A stretch of 64,000 nt of DNA from Actinomyces sp. oral taxon 171 str. F0337 (GTDB taxonomy: Bacteria; Actinomycetota; Actinomycetes; Actinomycetales; Actinomycetaceae): NCBI RefSeq assembly GCF_005696555.1, contig NZ_CP040005.1, positions 2,666,001 to 2,730,000 of the forward strand. Direction: 5' to 3'. The notes under the pieces were generated by a model. The model saw only the letters and a list, made by a program, of their open reading frames with translations. It searched no databases and was not told the DNA's origin. The position numbers and the translations under genes were made by a program. Below, one piece after another: positions 51,956-60,683 of this stretch. Numbering within the stretch: position 1 is the first letter of the stretch; each line of letters opens with the position of its first letter.

Positions 51956-52615
51956 ATGGACCCGGAAACCCTCATCATCGCGCTGCGCAAGAACGCAGTC
52001 CTGGTGGCCATGCACGTTGTGCTGGGCGCCATCATCGGCATTGTCTTCGGCCTGTTGACGCCGGCGCAGTACACCTCCACCGCCAACGCGAATCTGGGCG
52101 TGGAGAACAGTGAGGCCAACCTCCCCAACACCTTCAACTACCTGACCTCCATCATGCCGACGCTGGTGGAGATCGGGACCTCGGAGAGCACCTTCGCGGA
52201 GGTGTCCAAGGACACGGGGATCAGTCAGGACGAGCTGCGCAAGTCCGTCTCGGTGACGAGCAAGACCGGTACCACCCTGGTGGAGATCCGGGCCACCAGC
52301 ACTGATCCCGAGCGCGCTCACAGGATCGCCGAGGCCGAGCTGACCGCCCTGGACTCGGTGGCCCGTGACCTGTCCAGCTCCGGGCAGGCGGGGAACACCA
52401 CCGCGACACTCAAGGTGGTCGACTCCCCCACGACCCCCTCCTCGCCCTCGAGCCTGTCGGCCGTGTCCACCGCTCTCATCGGGACCGCCATCGGACTGGC
52501 CGCCGGTGCCGTCATGGCGATCCTGCTGTACTTCCTGAGTCAGAAGAACCCGCAGGACAAGGTCGAGGACCCGCTGCTCATCATCGGGCGTCGCCGCTCT
52601 CGAGAAGACGCCTGA
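51956..52615 (+). CDS. Wzz-like chain-length determinant protein
   Basis: 219 residues. Two membrane spans (VAMHVVLGAIIGIVFGLLTP near the start and ALIGTAIGLAAGAVMAILLY near the end) bracket an external helical region with LTSIMPTLVEIGTSESTFAE. It aligns with the start of the 42547 protein (DPETLIIALRKN against QPSQILHAIRRN) but lacks that protein's long tail. No tyrosine-kinase domain. It probably sets polymer length for the membrane polymerase encoded 6 bp downstream. Confidence 0.8.
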   Translation: MDPETLIIALRKNAVLVAMHVVLGAIIGIVFGLLTPAQYTSTANANLGVENSEANLPNTFNYLTSIMPTLVEIGTSESTFAEVSKDTGISQDELRKSVSVTSKTGTTLVEIRATSTDPERAHRIAEAELTALDSVARDLSSSGQAGNTTATLKVVDSPTTPSSPSSLSAVSTALIGTAIGLAAGAVMAILLYFLSQKNPQDKVEDPLLIIGRRRSREDA

Positions 52616-52621
52616 GCGGCC

Positions 52622-54079
52622 GTGGCCCAGAGCTGGTTACCGGCCGCCTCCCACGAGGGCTCGCAGACGCCGTCGGAGACTGATCCCGAGTCGAGCCGGG
52701 AGCAGGGTTCACCATGGCGTCGACCGGAGATGGCGATCGCCGTCGTCCTCCTGGTCTGCGTAGGCGTGCGCCGCGAGCTGGCGGCCGCCCTCAGCGTCGG
52801 CGACTGCGCCGCGCTCGCCGCGATCCCCGTCACCTGGACTGCCGTGCGCAAGGCACGCCGGTTCTCGCTGCTGCTCGTGCTGTCCATCCTGGCGGCGGGC
52901 ACGGCCTACATCATGTCCCTGCTGGCCGAGAGCAGCTTCGTCGTCGAGGCCTGGGCCCGCCGCGTCACCACCTTGAGCCTCCTGGCCATTCCCTGCGCAG
53001 TAGCCGTCTTCGTGTGGGGAGCGCGCCGGCTGGGAACGAGACGGGCGGCTCTGGCGGTCGGCTTCGGCATGTTCCTGGACTCGCTGCCCCTGCTCCAGAC
53101 CAGCTCCAACCCGTGGAAGTTCGGAATCGGTGCGGCGGTGACGATCATGGTCCTCAGTCTCGTGGCCGACCGGCGCCGACTGGTGCAGATCGTGGCCCTG
53201 CTGGGGCTCAGTGGTGTCTTCCTCGTCTCAGACTCGCGCTCCACCCTGGCCTTCCTCGCCGTCATCCTGGGCACCGTCATCTGGCAGGCCCTGGCGTCCT
53301 GGGCCCGGTGGCACGTGCCGACTCCCAGGCGTCTGGCGATCTCCCAGATCATCGTTCTGGCGGTCGTGGGGATTGTGGCAATGGCCGGGGTCGTCATGGC
53401 CTCCGAGTCCGGGACTCTGGGCGAGGACGCCCAGAACCGGACCATCGCCCAGTCCTCCAGCTCCGCGGGGCTGCTCCTGTCCGCACGCCCCGAGCTGGGG
53501 GCCTCCTGGGCCCTGTTCCAGAATCGCCCCTGGGGGTACGGCGCCGGCGTCAAGCCCCGTTTCGAGGACCTGTGGGTGGCCAAGGACGGTATGGCCGCCC
53601 TGGGCTACGACCCGGAGAACGGCTACGTCGAGAACTTCATGTTCGGCGGCCGCATCGAGCTGCACTCGGGGGTGATGGACATGTGGGCGGCGGCCTCGAT
53701 CCCAGGCGGGCTGCTGCTGCTGCTCATCGCCGGGATGGCGCTGACGGCGATGATGCGCGACCTGGGGCGGCTCAAGGCCACCCCCTGGCTGTTCTTCGCG
53801 GCCCTGACCGTGGTGCAGAACGTGTTCGTGGGACCGTGGTCGGTGCTGCCCGCCTATCTGCCGATCGTGCTGGGGGCCGCCGTCCTGCAACCTCCCCTGC
53901 GCGAGGCGGTCCCATTGGACGCCGGCCATGAAGACGCCGGCAATGAATCGGACGACGGTTCGGGCGAGACATCCCCGTCTGTTTCCGCTCCGGCTCCTGC
54001 GTCCGAGTCCCATCCTCAGTCGGGAGCTGCCACGAGTCCACAACCGGCTCACCTCGAGACTAAAAGGTTGCGTCAATAG
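52622..54079 (+). CDS. O-antigen ligase/Wzy-like polymerase (second copy)
   Basis: 485 residues from GTG 52622, 6 nt after the Wzz-like stop; an internal ATG near 52727 is the alternative start. About ten hydrophobic spans with SDSRSTLAFLAVILGTVIW and a large external loop NRPWGYGAGVKPRFEDLW, then IELHSGVMDMWAAASIPGGL, fitting the Wzy_C group. The last 60 residues are a disordered acidic/Ser-Pro tail. With the preceding gene it forms a second polymerase/chain-length pair, in the same order of function as 40626-44655. Confidence 0.78.
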   Translation: MAQSWLPAASHEGSQTPSETDPESSREQGSPWRRPEMAIAVVLLVCVGVRRELAAALSVGDCAALAAIPVTWTAVRKARRFSLLLVLSILAAGTAYIMSLLAESSFVVEAWARRVTTLSLLAIPCAVAVFVWGARRLGTRRAALAVGFGMFLDSLPLLQTSSNPWKFGIGAAVTIMVLSLVADRRRLVQIVALLGLSGVFLVSDSRSTLAFLAVILGTVIWQALASWARWHVPTPRRLAISQIIVLAVVGIVAMAGVVMASESGTLGEDAQNRTIAQSSSSAGLLLSARPELGASWALFQNRPWGYGAGVKPRFEDLWVAKDGMAALGYDPENGYVENFMFGGRIELHSGVMDMWAAASIPGGLLLLLIAGMALTAMMRDLGRLKATPWLFFAALTVVQNVFVGPWSVLPAYLPIVLGAAVLQPPLREAVPLDAGHEDAGNESDDGSGETSPSVSAPAPASESHPQSGAATSPQPAHLETKRLRQ

Positions 54080-54850
54080 GTGACTCGTTGCCTCATCCAC
54101 GGGGGCGTCATGCACGGACGGGGGCCTTCGACGTGAGTGGGTGCAGAAATCCTGTCCCCGCACGCGTGGCATGTCCCCGCGGGTGAAGGAACGTCCCCGC
54201 ACGCGTGAAGTGTCCTCAACGAAGACCAGTGACCAGATGACGCGACCTCTTAGAGATCGTGTCGTCGCTGGGTGAGGGCTCGAGGGCGGGGCATTGGTCC
54301 TAGCGGTGGGTGGTCCAGGTGTGGCGGATGAGGTCCTGATGCCGCCCCGCCGGTACTGCAAAGGGCCCGGTGCCACTAACTGGGGCTTGGGCTCGGGCCA
54401 GTGACGCCTCGCGACACTCCCCCTGCCGTAGACACAGAGCCCGTGACGACGACGTCGACCACCACCTCCAGGCGCCGTCGAATACCATGCCGGTCCTGGC
54501 CGCTCCGGAGGCCGCCGGCTCTGAACGGAACAGCCCAGTGGCGTCCACATCTGCGTCGGTTTCACCCCCCGAGCAGTACCTGGCGAGCAAGGAGTGGAAC
54601 TGAGCAGCACCAGCACCGCGGCCAACATCGGCTGCCCGGTCAGCAGCTGACACAACCTCACGAACCACACGCCGTCACCCGATCTCACAGCCCGTACGTC
54701 ATCGGCAAGGCCGAATTCGTAGCATAAACAGATACCATCAAGTAGTTGATGGTTGTCCAGGTGACAGTTTATTTGTTGGTTATAGGATTGTGATGTTCCT
54801 GGTGGTGCCGGTGGGCGCTTGCCTGCTGAAGGCAGAGTGAAGAGGGTCCA
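54080..54850. other. Gene-free left flank of the toxin island
   Basis: 771 bp without a convincing gene. It contains GTCCCCGC-type repeats (54154-54211) and, next to the toxin gene, an AT-rich segment with a 7-bp hairpin (54735-54741 with 54746-54752) that probably carries its promoter. Open frames on either strand here show no family resemblance. Confidence 0.6.
54154..54211. repeat. Three GTCCCCGC-headed direct repeats
   Basis: GTCCCCGCACGCGTG occurs exactly at 54154-54168 and 54193-54207, with a related GTCCCCGCGGGTGAAG copy at 54173-54188. Period is 19-20 nt. Could be a subterminal repeat of a lost transposon or a protein-binding array. Confidence 0.7.
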
Positions 54851-57202
54851 GTGGGTTCCTGGAGCGGGTCAGCGGTTGGTTTTTCCGAGCCTGGTGGCGT
54901 ATCGGAAGGGGTGTCGGCCGCACAGGTGCCGCCTGAGGTGTGGCAACGGTTGCTGTGGGCCTATCAGGGATGGCTGAGGCGTCATGAGGGCCTGGCACGG
55001 GTACTGCTCCGTCTGACGCGGGTGTGTCAGCGCATCACATTCGTGCTGATGGTGGCGGCTCTGGCAGTGGTTCCGAGGCTGTTAGCGGCGCTGGTGCCGG
55101 CGGCCGCGATGCTGGGATGCCTGATGGTGATGGCGCTGCTGGGGCGTACGCGCACGGTCTCATGGCGCGCAATGAGCCTTATGTTCTCAGTGGGCGTGCC
55201 TTGGGCGGTGGTGGTGGCACTGCTGACCCGGGTGGTGGCCGGGTGGGCCGGCGTAAAGGTGAGCGATGACGGTGCAGGGATAGCCTTGGCGGCGTTCATC
55301 GAGGAGGCGGGCAAGTTGGCGCCGCTAGTGGTTGCGGCGATGGTGGCGCCAGGACGGGTACGACGCTTCGCGGCGGTGGACTGGGTGCTGCTGGGATTCG
55401 CACTGGGTGCGGGTTTCACGGTGGCCGAGGATGGGGCGCGTCGTCTCATTCCGCCTGGGCCGCTGGCCCAGGCGATAGGTGAGAAACTGTTGAGTTACTC
55501 GCTCAATCCGTGGACCTCTGGAGAGTTCACCATGTCCTCCGGAGGCTGGACCACCCAGATACTCGACCACACCGATGCCTCTGGTCCGATGATTCCGGGG
55601 CACCAGGTGTGGACCATGACGCTGGCCGCGGCGATCGCTCTGGGCATCGCGCTGTGGCGCACCAGGCGGGTAGCGGCGCGTCTGGTGGCGTGGGCGCCGG
55701 TGCCGGCAGTGCTGACGCTGGCGGTGTCGGATCATGCTGCTTACAACGCCTCGGCCAGGTCGTGGGCGTCGGCGGCCTGGGCGGGACAGGGCCATGACGG
55801 CTTCCCGGAGTGGATGCTCGACCTGTGGCAGGCCTTGGGCCAGGGACGCTCGGCCGTCCCCGTCTCGGCGTGCCTGCTGGTGCTGTGCCTGCTGGTCGAT
55901 GCCCGCAGACGTCTGAGGGCCGGCGAGCTGGGGATCACCGGACCGGAGGTTCCTCGCCCCCCTGCGCTGGGGACTCTGGGCGGCCCATCCATGGTGCGCG
56001 CTCCTCTCGAGGCGATGACGGCGCTGGCAGTCTTCTCCTTCAGTGACCTGCTGGTCATTGCCCGGGCCTATGGGAAGCGGGACCTGAGCCGCGGCGAGCG
56101 AATGGTCTGGGGACACACCACCGCCGCATGGGTGCTGGGGGTGCGCCGGCAGGCGATGTCGGCCACGACCCCTGGCCTGGAGCCGGGAGCCCGGTGGGGC
56201 TTCGCCGTCGCGGCCCTGGCGATGAGCAGTCTGGTGGCACTGGGGTGCCTGTGGCAGGGCATCACTATGGCGCGAGCCATCGGCCCCGAGTTGTTCTACG
56301 GCGACGACGCCTCCACCTCCTCTTACTTCGCGGGCCTGCTCGATGCTCTCGCCGCCTTCTGGGACGAGTTGGGCCCTGCTGGCCAGATCCTGATGATCGC
56401 CACCGCCGTCATGCTGCTGATGACCGCGGGATGGAGCCTGGCCTTGGCCCTGGCGGTCACCGGAGCCGCCTCCTGGACCATGACCCACGGACGCGGCCTG
56501 GCCTCCTTCATCCACGACCCTGCGGCAGCGACCTCCTCGTACCTCAGCAACGTCACCGCCGGCCAGTTAGCCTGGGACCTGTTCGACTTCGCCCTGACCT
56601 TCATCCCAGGTTCAGTTTTCGGAGCCGGCGCACACACCATCGCCCGCACCACCGCCAGGGACATGGCCGCCAACCGAGCCGCCATGAGACAGGCAGCAGC
56701 AGCCAGAACCCAAGCCCAACACGTCGCAGAATCACAAGCAGCACACACACGAGCCGCACGAGTCAAGGAACAACTTCCAGCGACAAAAAGAAATAAACGC
56801 AAAGCTGTTTCGTCCGACCGCTACAACGATGCACTCAGTGGCTGGTCAAAAGATCGCCCTCCAGGGTTTCTGGACCCTAATGTCGAGGAGGTGCTTCAAG
56901 TCACCGACGAGATGGGACATCCAAGAACTTCACACTATGTAGATCAGGGGGTACCCGGGAAGTATTTTGCATCACATGCCGAACGACAGATGGCACTCAA
57001 CGCTAAATGGCCACGCATTGGCGTATCTAAACCTATGTGTCCAGACTGTCAAGGATGGTTCCGAAGTTTAGCTCAGTATCAGCGCCGAGACTGGTATGTC
57101 ACCGACCCAGACGGAACATGGATATTCAGAACGGATGGGTCAGTCGTCACATCATCCGGACTTCAAGTGTCTTCAGGCCAACCGATACCTGAGATATATT
57201 AA
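54851..57202 (+). CDS. PrsW-type intramembrane peptidase fused to a deaminase-like toxin domain
   Basis: 783 residues, GTG start after GAAGAGGG. Residues 60-310 form a multi-span PrsW-type peptidase: EEAGK (151-155), E193 after GFALGAGFTVAED, H251, and SDHAAYN with H295/N299 match its glutamate/histidine metal motifs. Residues 440-600 add at least three spans, and 600-640 is an Ala/Arg-rich helix. The C-terminal tip (about 640-783) looks like a cytidine-deaminase fold: HAE (709-711) and CPDC (730-733), the HxE...CxxC zinc site of polymorphic-toxin deaminases. GC falls sharply at the tip boundary, as expected for exchangeable toxin tips. An Imm5-like gene follows by 28 bp. Inferred role: contact or exported toxin whose tip is released by proteolysis. 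Confidence 0.72.
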   Translation: MGSWSGSAVGFSEPGGVSEGVSAAQVPPEVWQRLLWAYQGWLRRHEGLARVLLRLTRVCQRITFVLMVAALAVVPRLLAALVPAAAMLGCLMVMALLGRTRTVSWRAMSLMFSVGVPWAVVVALLTRVVAGWAGVKVSDDGAGIALAAFIEEAGKLAPLVVAAMVAPGRVRRFAAVDWVLLGFALGAGFTVAEDGARRLIPPGPLAQAIGEKLLSYSLNPWTSGEFTMSSGGWTTQILDHTDASGPMIPGHQVWTMTLAAAIALGIALWRTRRVAARLVAWAPVPAVLTLAVSDHAAYNASARSWASAAWAGQGHDGFPEWMLDLWQALGQGRSAVPVSACLLVLCLLVDARRRLRAGELGITGPEVPRPPALGTLGGPSMVRAPLEAMTALAVFSFSDLLVIARAYGKRDLSRGERMVWGHTTAAWVLGVRRQAMSATTPGLEPGARWGFAVAALAMSSLVALGCLWQGITMARAIGPELFYGDDASTSSYFAGLLDALAAFWDELGPAGQILMIATAVMLLMTAGWSLALALAVTGAASWTMTHGRGLASFIHDPAAATSSYLSNVTAGQLAWDLFDFALTFIPGSVFGAGAHTIARTTARDMAANRAAMRQAAAARTQAQHVAESQAAHTRAARVKEQLPATKRNKRKAVSSDRYNDALSGWSKDRPPGFLDPNVEEVLQVTDEMGHPRTSHYVDQGVPGKYFASHAERQMALNAKWPRIGVSKPMCPDCQGWFRSLAQYQRRDWYVTDPDGTWIFRTDGSVVTSSGLQVSSGQPIPEIY

Positions 57203-57230
57203 ATTTGTAAGGGAAGGAATGACTTAACTT

Positions 57231-57842
57231 ATGATCGACATGCTTGCTGTGAGCAGCGCAATCAATCGAGCGAAAATTGATTTAAGCGCAAGTCCCAAAG
57301 GGATTCTTTCGTTGGAAAGTCGAACCACCATTTGGATTGCAATGAATGACTTTGCCGACGCGGAGGCATCCTATTTAAATCGGACACACCTCAAGGTGCT
57401 GTGCGTCAATAAGGTGAAGTCGATATGGACACAGGTGTTTCCAGCAGATTCCAGCATCGATAGGATGCTACAACTAACCCATGCTCTTATGGGGAAAAAC
57501 GTAGACCCAGGCGCCGCAGAGAACGACGCCTCTCGCTTCCTTCAGAATGTGATAGCAAAATTCGGCTCAAATGCTACTACCAACCCAGCATTAATGGTGG
57601 CTGACGCGGCCGCTGCAATGGTGGTTTCCGCTTGTTACCGAAATCCTGACTATGATACTGCAGATAATGATATTGATGATGACGAACTAGCTCCCGACAG
57701 CTTTGAAACCAGTTACATGTGTGCCAGCGCTGCCGCGGGAGGCATGAACTGGATGCCTGTAGATCAGGTTGATGTTAATGCGCGTCGCGCTTTCTGGATG
57801 TGGTATCTCGATGAAGCCATTCCAGCAGCACTTAGGAGCTGA
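57231..57842 (+). CDS. Imm5-like immunity protein
   Basis: 203 residues, all-helical and acidic, with no signal or membrane segment. The C-terminus (CASAAAGGMNW, then ARRAFWMWYLDEAIPAALRS) carries the Trp/Arg-rich FWxWYLxEA(V/I)PAA ending that I associate with the Imm5 family of polymorphic-toxin immunity proteins. It starts 28 bp after the toxin gene behind a GGAAGGAA site and shares its low GC content. Expected to bind and block the deaminase-like tip in the producing cell. The family assignment is from memory of the pattern. Confidence 0.65.
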   Translation: MIDMLAVSSAINRAKIDLSASPKGILSLESRTTIWIAMNDFADAEASYLNRTHLKVLCVNKVKSIWTQVFPADSSIDRMLQLTHALMGKNVDPGAAENDASRFLQNVIAKFGSNATTNPALMVADAAAAMVVSACYRNPDYDTADNDIDDDELAPDSFETSYMCASAAAGGMNWMPVDQVDVNARRAFWMWYLDEAIPAALRS

Positions 57843-57886
57843 GTAAGTTCAGTGAAAGAAATCGACTCGTCATAAACGGGCGGTGT

Positions 57887-58294
57887 TTGGAGTTGAAACA
57901 GTCGATAACGGCATCTGGGTGCCAGCAGTTCCGTGTCTATCCTGTCGATGAGGGGGTAGCCATTATCCGCGCCATCGCTGAGCACAGATGGCCCATGACC
58001 ATCAACGAGGCATTCACCCTACGAGACCAATTCGGATGGAAACCAGCACCAGATGATGGACGCTTTTTCATCACCGCGGTCAGTAGCGGCGAAGAAGATG
58101 GAAGCATTGGCGTGGATCCCGACGACCGATCTGTCAAGTGCCGTCAGCGTGTCGAACACATGGAATATGCGCTCCCGTGTCAGCATTGAATCGGAGGCAC
58201 CCACAGGTTCGTTGATGTTGTTATCGAGCCTCCTGCGATGTTGGATCTGACTGAGGCCGAGCAGCGCTACTTCGATGAAGGCGGAAGGCTCTAA
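57887..58294 (+). pseudogene. Degraded second immunity-like gene (DUF6301-like)
   Basis: From TTG 57887 the frame reads FRVYPVDEGVAIIRAIAEH, WPMTINEAFTLRDQFGW and GRFFITAVSSGEEDGSIG, resembling DUF6301-type proteins found beside actinobacterial toxin loci. It meets TGA at 58187-58189, but the same frame continues as RFVDVVIEPPAMLDLTEAEQ and FDEGGRL to TAA 58292-58294, which looks like the true C-terminus. The middle of the protein is missing or scrambled, so this is best read as an internally deleted remnant. The first part could still give a 100-residue product. Confidence 0.5.
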
Positions 58295-58370
58295 GACACT
58301 CTCCTGTAAGCTCGCCGTCAGATCCGTCACCACCCAGGTGGCAGCCTCTCGATATCTTCTTGGCACCGCC

Positions 58371-59423
58371 TCAGTGGTCGTACTCGCGGTGGACGCCGCC
58401 TCCGACGCTGGCCGCCAGGATGCCGCGGCCCCGGGCCAGCAGCCGAGCCCCCTTGGCCGCATGCTTAGGGCTGCCGATGAGGGTTCCACCGGCGGTCCGC
58501 AGGCCGCCGACGACGATACGCACCAGGCCACCAGCGGCGGCCCTGGCCCGGATGACCGGCTGAGCCCCGCCGCCGGCCAGGGCCAGCTCCACGCGCACCG
58601 AGGTGGCGGCGTGGGAACGCTGCCGTCGCAGGATCCAGGGACGGGTGAGACGCGAGGCCGGGACGTGGTCGCGCACGCGCGCCTCGTCGCACCAGCGGAT
58701 GACGCCGCCGGCGGCGCTCAGCCGGCGGGTGAAGAGCGTGTCCTCTCCCCCGGTGGCACCGAAGGCCTCGTCGAAGCGCAGCCCGGCCCGACGCACGAAG
58801 CCCAGGTCCAGCAGCAGGCAGTTGGAGGCCGCCACCGGGCGGACCGTGCCGGTGGGCCAGGTCCGGCGCACGAAGAACTCGCCCTGACGCACCCACGCCT
58901 CCGGCTCGACCTCGTAGACGGGGATGACGGGGCCGGCCACCGCCTGGCAGCCGGTCGAGGCCCACAGCCCCACGAGGGCGGCGAGCCAGCCGGGTTCGGG
59001 GTCCTCGTCGTCGTCGATGAAGACGAGCAGGTCGCGCCCGCCGGTCTCGTCGAGGGCGCGGTTGCGCACCGCAGCCACACCGGGCCGCTCCTCAACGACA
59101 TAGCGCAGGCCCACAGCCTCGGGTCCTTCCGCCCCCTCCACTGAGGAACGCACGGCCACCCCGGCGTCGGCCGCGGCGGTGAGGGCGGCCTCGCGCCCGG
59201 TGCCCCGGGCGTCATTGTCGATGACGAGGACCTCGACATCGTAGACGCCCCTACCAGCGCCCCCGTCCGCATCCGCCGCACCCGCCGTATCGCCCTCGGG
59301 TTCGCAGGCCTCGACTCTCGGGCCGTCGACCAGCTCACCGGCCTGCTCCAGGACCCCGCTGACGGCCCGTTTCAGGTCCTGCGGGCGCCGGAAGGTGGGG
59401 ATGGCGATCGTCAGCCGGTTCAT
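58371..59423 (-). CDS. Family 2 glycosyltransferase
   Basis: 350 residues. GT-A fold: TIAIPTFRRPQDLKRAVSGV, VEVLVIDNDARG, RNRALDETGGRDLLVFIDDDEDPEPGWL with the metal-binding DDD, and GEDTLFTRRLSAAGG as acceptor/catalytic block. A Gly/Ala/Asp-rich insert of about 35 residues follows the first helix. Single C-terminal basic region, no membrane span. It overlaps the next gene upstream by 4 nt and shares the same architecture, so the two are tandem duplicates acting on a surface glycan. Donor and acceptor unknown. Confidence 0.88.
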   Translation of the reverse strand: MNRLTIAIPTFRRPQDLKRAVSGVLEQAGELVDGPRVEACEPEGDTAGAADADGGAGRGVYDVEVLVIDNDARGTGREAALTAAADAGVAVRSSVEGAEGPEAVGLRYVVEERPGVAAVRNRALDETGGRDLLVFIDDDEDPEPGWLAALVGLWASTGCQAVAGPVIPVYEVEPEAWVRQGEFFVRRTWPTGTVRPVAASNCLLLDLGFVRRAGLRFDEAFGATGGEDTLFTRRLSAAGGVIRWCDEARVRDHVPASRLTRPWILRRQRSHAATSVRVELALAGGGAQPVIRARAAAGGLVRIVVGGLRTAGGTLIGSPKHAAKGARLLARGRGILAASVGGGVHREYDH

Positions 59424-60475
59424 GCGCTCCTCCTGCCGGCCAGCGCCGTGCTCCGCCTGCGGCGGGGACGACCGTACTCGCGCACGTGGCCGCCCAGGGC
59501 GCCCACGACCATGCCCAGTCCCCCGCGCGAGGAGACCTCGTAGCGGGCCTGAGCGGGCACGTCACCACGGATGCGGGCCACGCCGGCGCGCGCCCCGTCG
59601 ACACCGGCCTTGGCCAGTCCCTTGGCGCCGTAGCCCAGGCGCAGCCTGAGGCGCGCGAGCCTGCCGGAGGCACCGCCGGCGGGCCCGACCGTGTCGATGC
59701 GCACCCGGGCCCAGGACGAGCCCGAGCGCAGGGAGCGCTCCAGCACCCAGGTGCGCCGGGCGCGGGCCGCGGGCACGCGCTTGGTAACCACCGCCCCGGC
59801 CGCGAAGCGGATGACGCCGCCGGCGCGGGTGAGCTGGCGGGTGAACAGGGAGTCCTCGCCGCCGGTGAGCCCGTAGCGCGGGTCGAAGCGCAGCCCCAGG
59901 CCCTCGACGACGGCCAGGTCCAGGAGCAGGTTGCCGGTGTCGGCGCTGCGGACCTGGGCGCCGTCGGCGGCCTCCCAGGAGTCGAAGGCGCCTGAGGCGG
60001 TGACCCACGTCGAGGGGGCGACTTCGAAGGTCGGCGGCGTGGGGCCGGTGACGGCGGCGCAGCCCTGGGCGCGCCAGGTGCTCACGAGGGCCTTGAGCCA
60101 GCCCGGTGAGGGGATCTCGTCGTCGTCGATGAAGACGAGGGCGTCGGATCCGTGGGCCTGGCTCAGGGCGCGGTTGCGTCCGGCCACGATGCCCGGCTCG
60201 GGCTCGTGGACGTAGACCAGCCTCGACGTCGCCGCCGCGGCGGCCGGATCAGCCTGCCCGGTCGGCTCCGACGCCTCCGGCTGCTCTCCTCCCAGCGCCA
60301 CCCGGGCGGCCTCGACAACGGCCCGCGCCCCGGCCTGCGGGTCATTGTCCACAATGAGTACGCTCGCCGTGGTCCGCGCGTCGGAGACGTCGTCGGCCTG
60401 CGCCAGCAGCTCGGGGATCACCTGCGCGAGGTAGTCGTTGCGGCGGTAGGTGAGCATCGCGATGGTCAGGTACAC
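59420..60475 (-). CDS. Family 2 glycosyltransferase (paralogue of the next gene)
   Basis: 351 residues. TIAMLTYRRNDYLAQVIPEL, SVLIVDNDPQAGA, RNRALSQAHGSDALVFIDDDE with the DDD metal site and GGEDSLFTRQLTRAGGVIRF correspond block for block to its neighbour at 58371-59423, including the position of an acidic insert. It is first in the two-gene unit and overlaps the second in an ATGA. Probably soluble or peripheral. Role in cell-surface polysaccharide synthesis is inferred from the company of other glycosyltransferase and Wzy/Wzz genes. Confidence 0.88.
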   Translation of the reverse strand: MYLTIAMLTYRRNDYLAQVIPELLAQADDVSDARTTASVLIVDNDPQAGARAVVEAARVALGGEQPEASEPTGQADPAAAAATSRLVYVHEPEPGIVAGRNRALSQAHGSDALVFIDDDEIPSPGWLKALVSTWRAQGCAAVTGPTPPTFEVAPSTWVTASGAFDSWEAADGAQVRSADTGNLLLDLAVVEGLGLRFDPRYGLTGGEDSLFTRQLTRAGGVIRFAAGAVVTKRVPAARARRTWVLERSLRSGSSWARVRIDTVGPAGGASGRLARLRLRLGYGAKGLAKAGVDGARAGVARIRGDVPAQARYEVSSRGGLGMVVGALGGHVREYGRPRRRRSTALAGRRSA

Positions 60476-60683
60476 GTCCAGCCCCGTCCTTCCTCCCGCC
60501 TACTGGCGGATCGCGGCGTGATATCAAGGTCTAACGGTACTATCACGAACCGGGTGCGCCCCACTGCGGGAGCGCCCGAGCCACGACGTCGTACCCCGTC
60601 CCATCGGAGGTGCGACGTCCACAGCGCCCGACCTCACCAGCACCGCTCCGACACCGCCCCGCACCCGGAAGGCTCCTGCTCCG

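Larger units (their letters stand above)
54080..58300. mobile_element. Candidate accessory island (toxin/immunity locus)
   Basis: Composition drops in GC from about 56.76 kb to 57.9 kb relative to both sides, and the content is a modular toxin, an immunity gene and an immunity-gene remnant between a polysaccharide locus and glycosyltransferase genes. GTCCCCGC repeats lie at the left side. No integrase, transposase or matching right-end repeat was seen, so mobility is inferred only from content and composition. Confidence 0.45.

Noticed and set aside
54151..54215. Possible CRISPR array (GTCCCCGCACGCGTG resembles type I-E repeats)
   Set aside because: Repeat spacing is 19-20 or 39 nt, there are no ~32-nt unique spacers, only two exact copies exist, and no cas gene is nearby.
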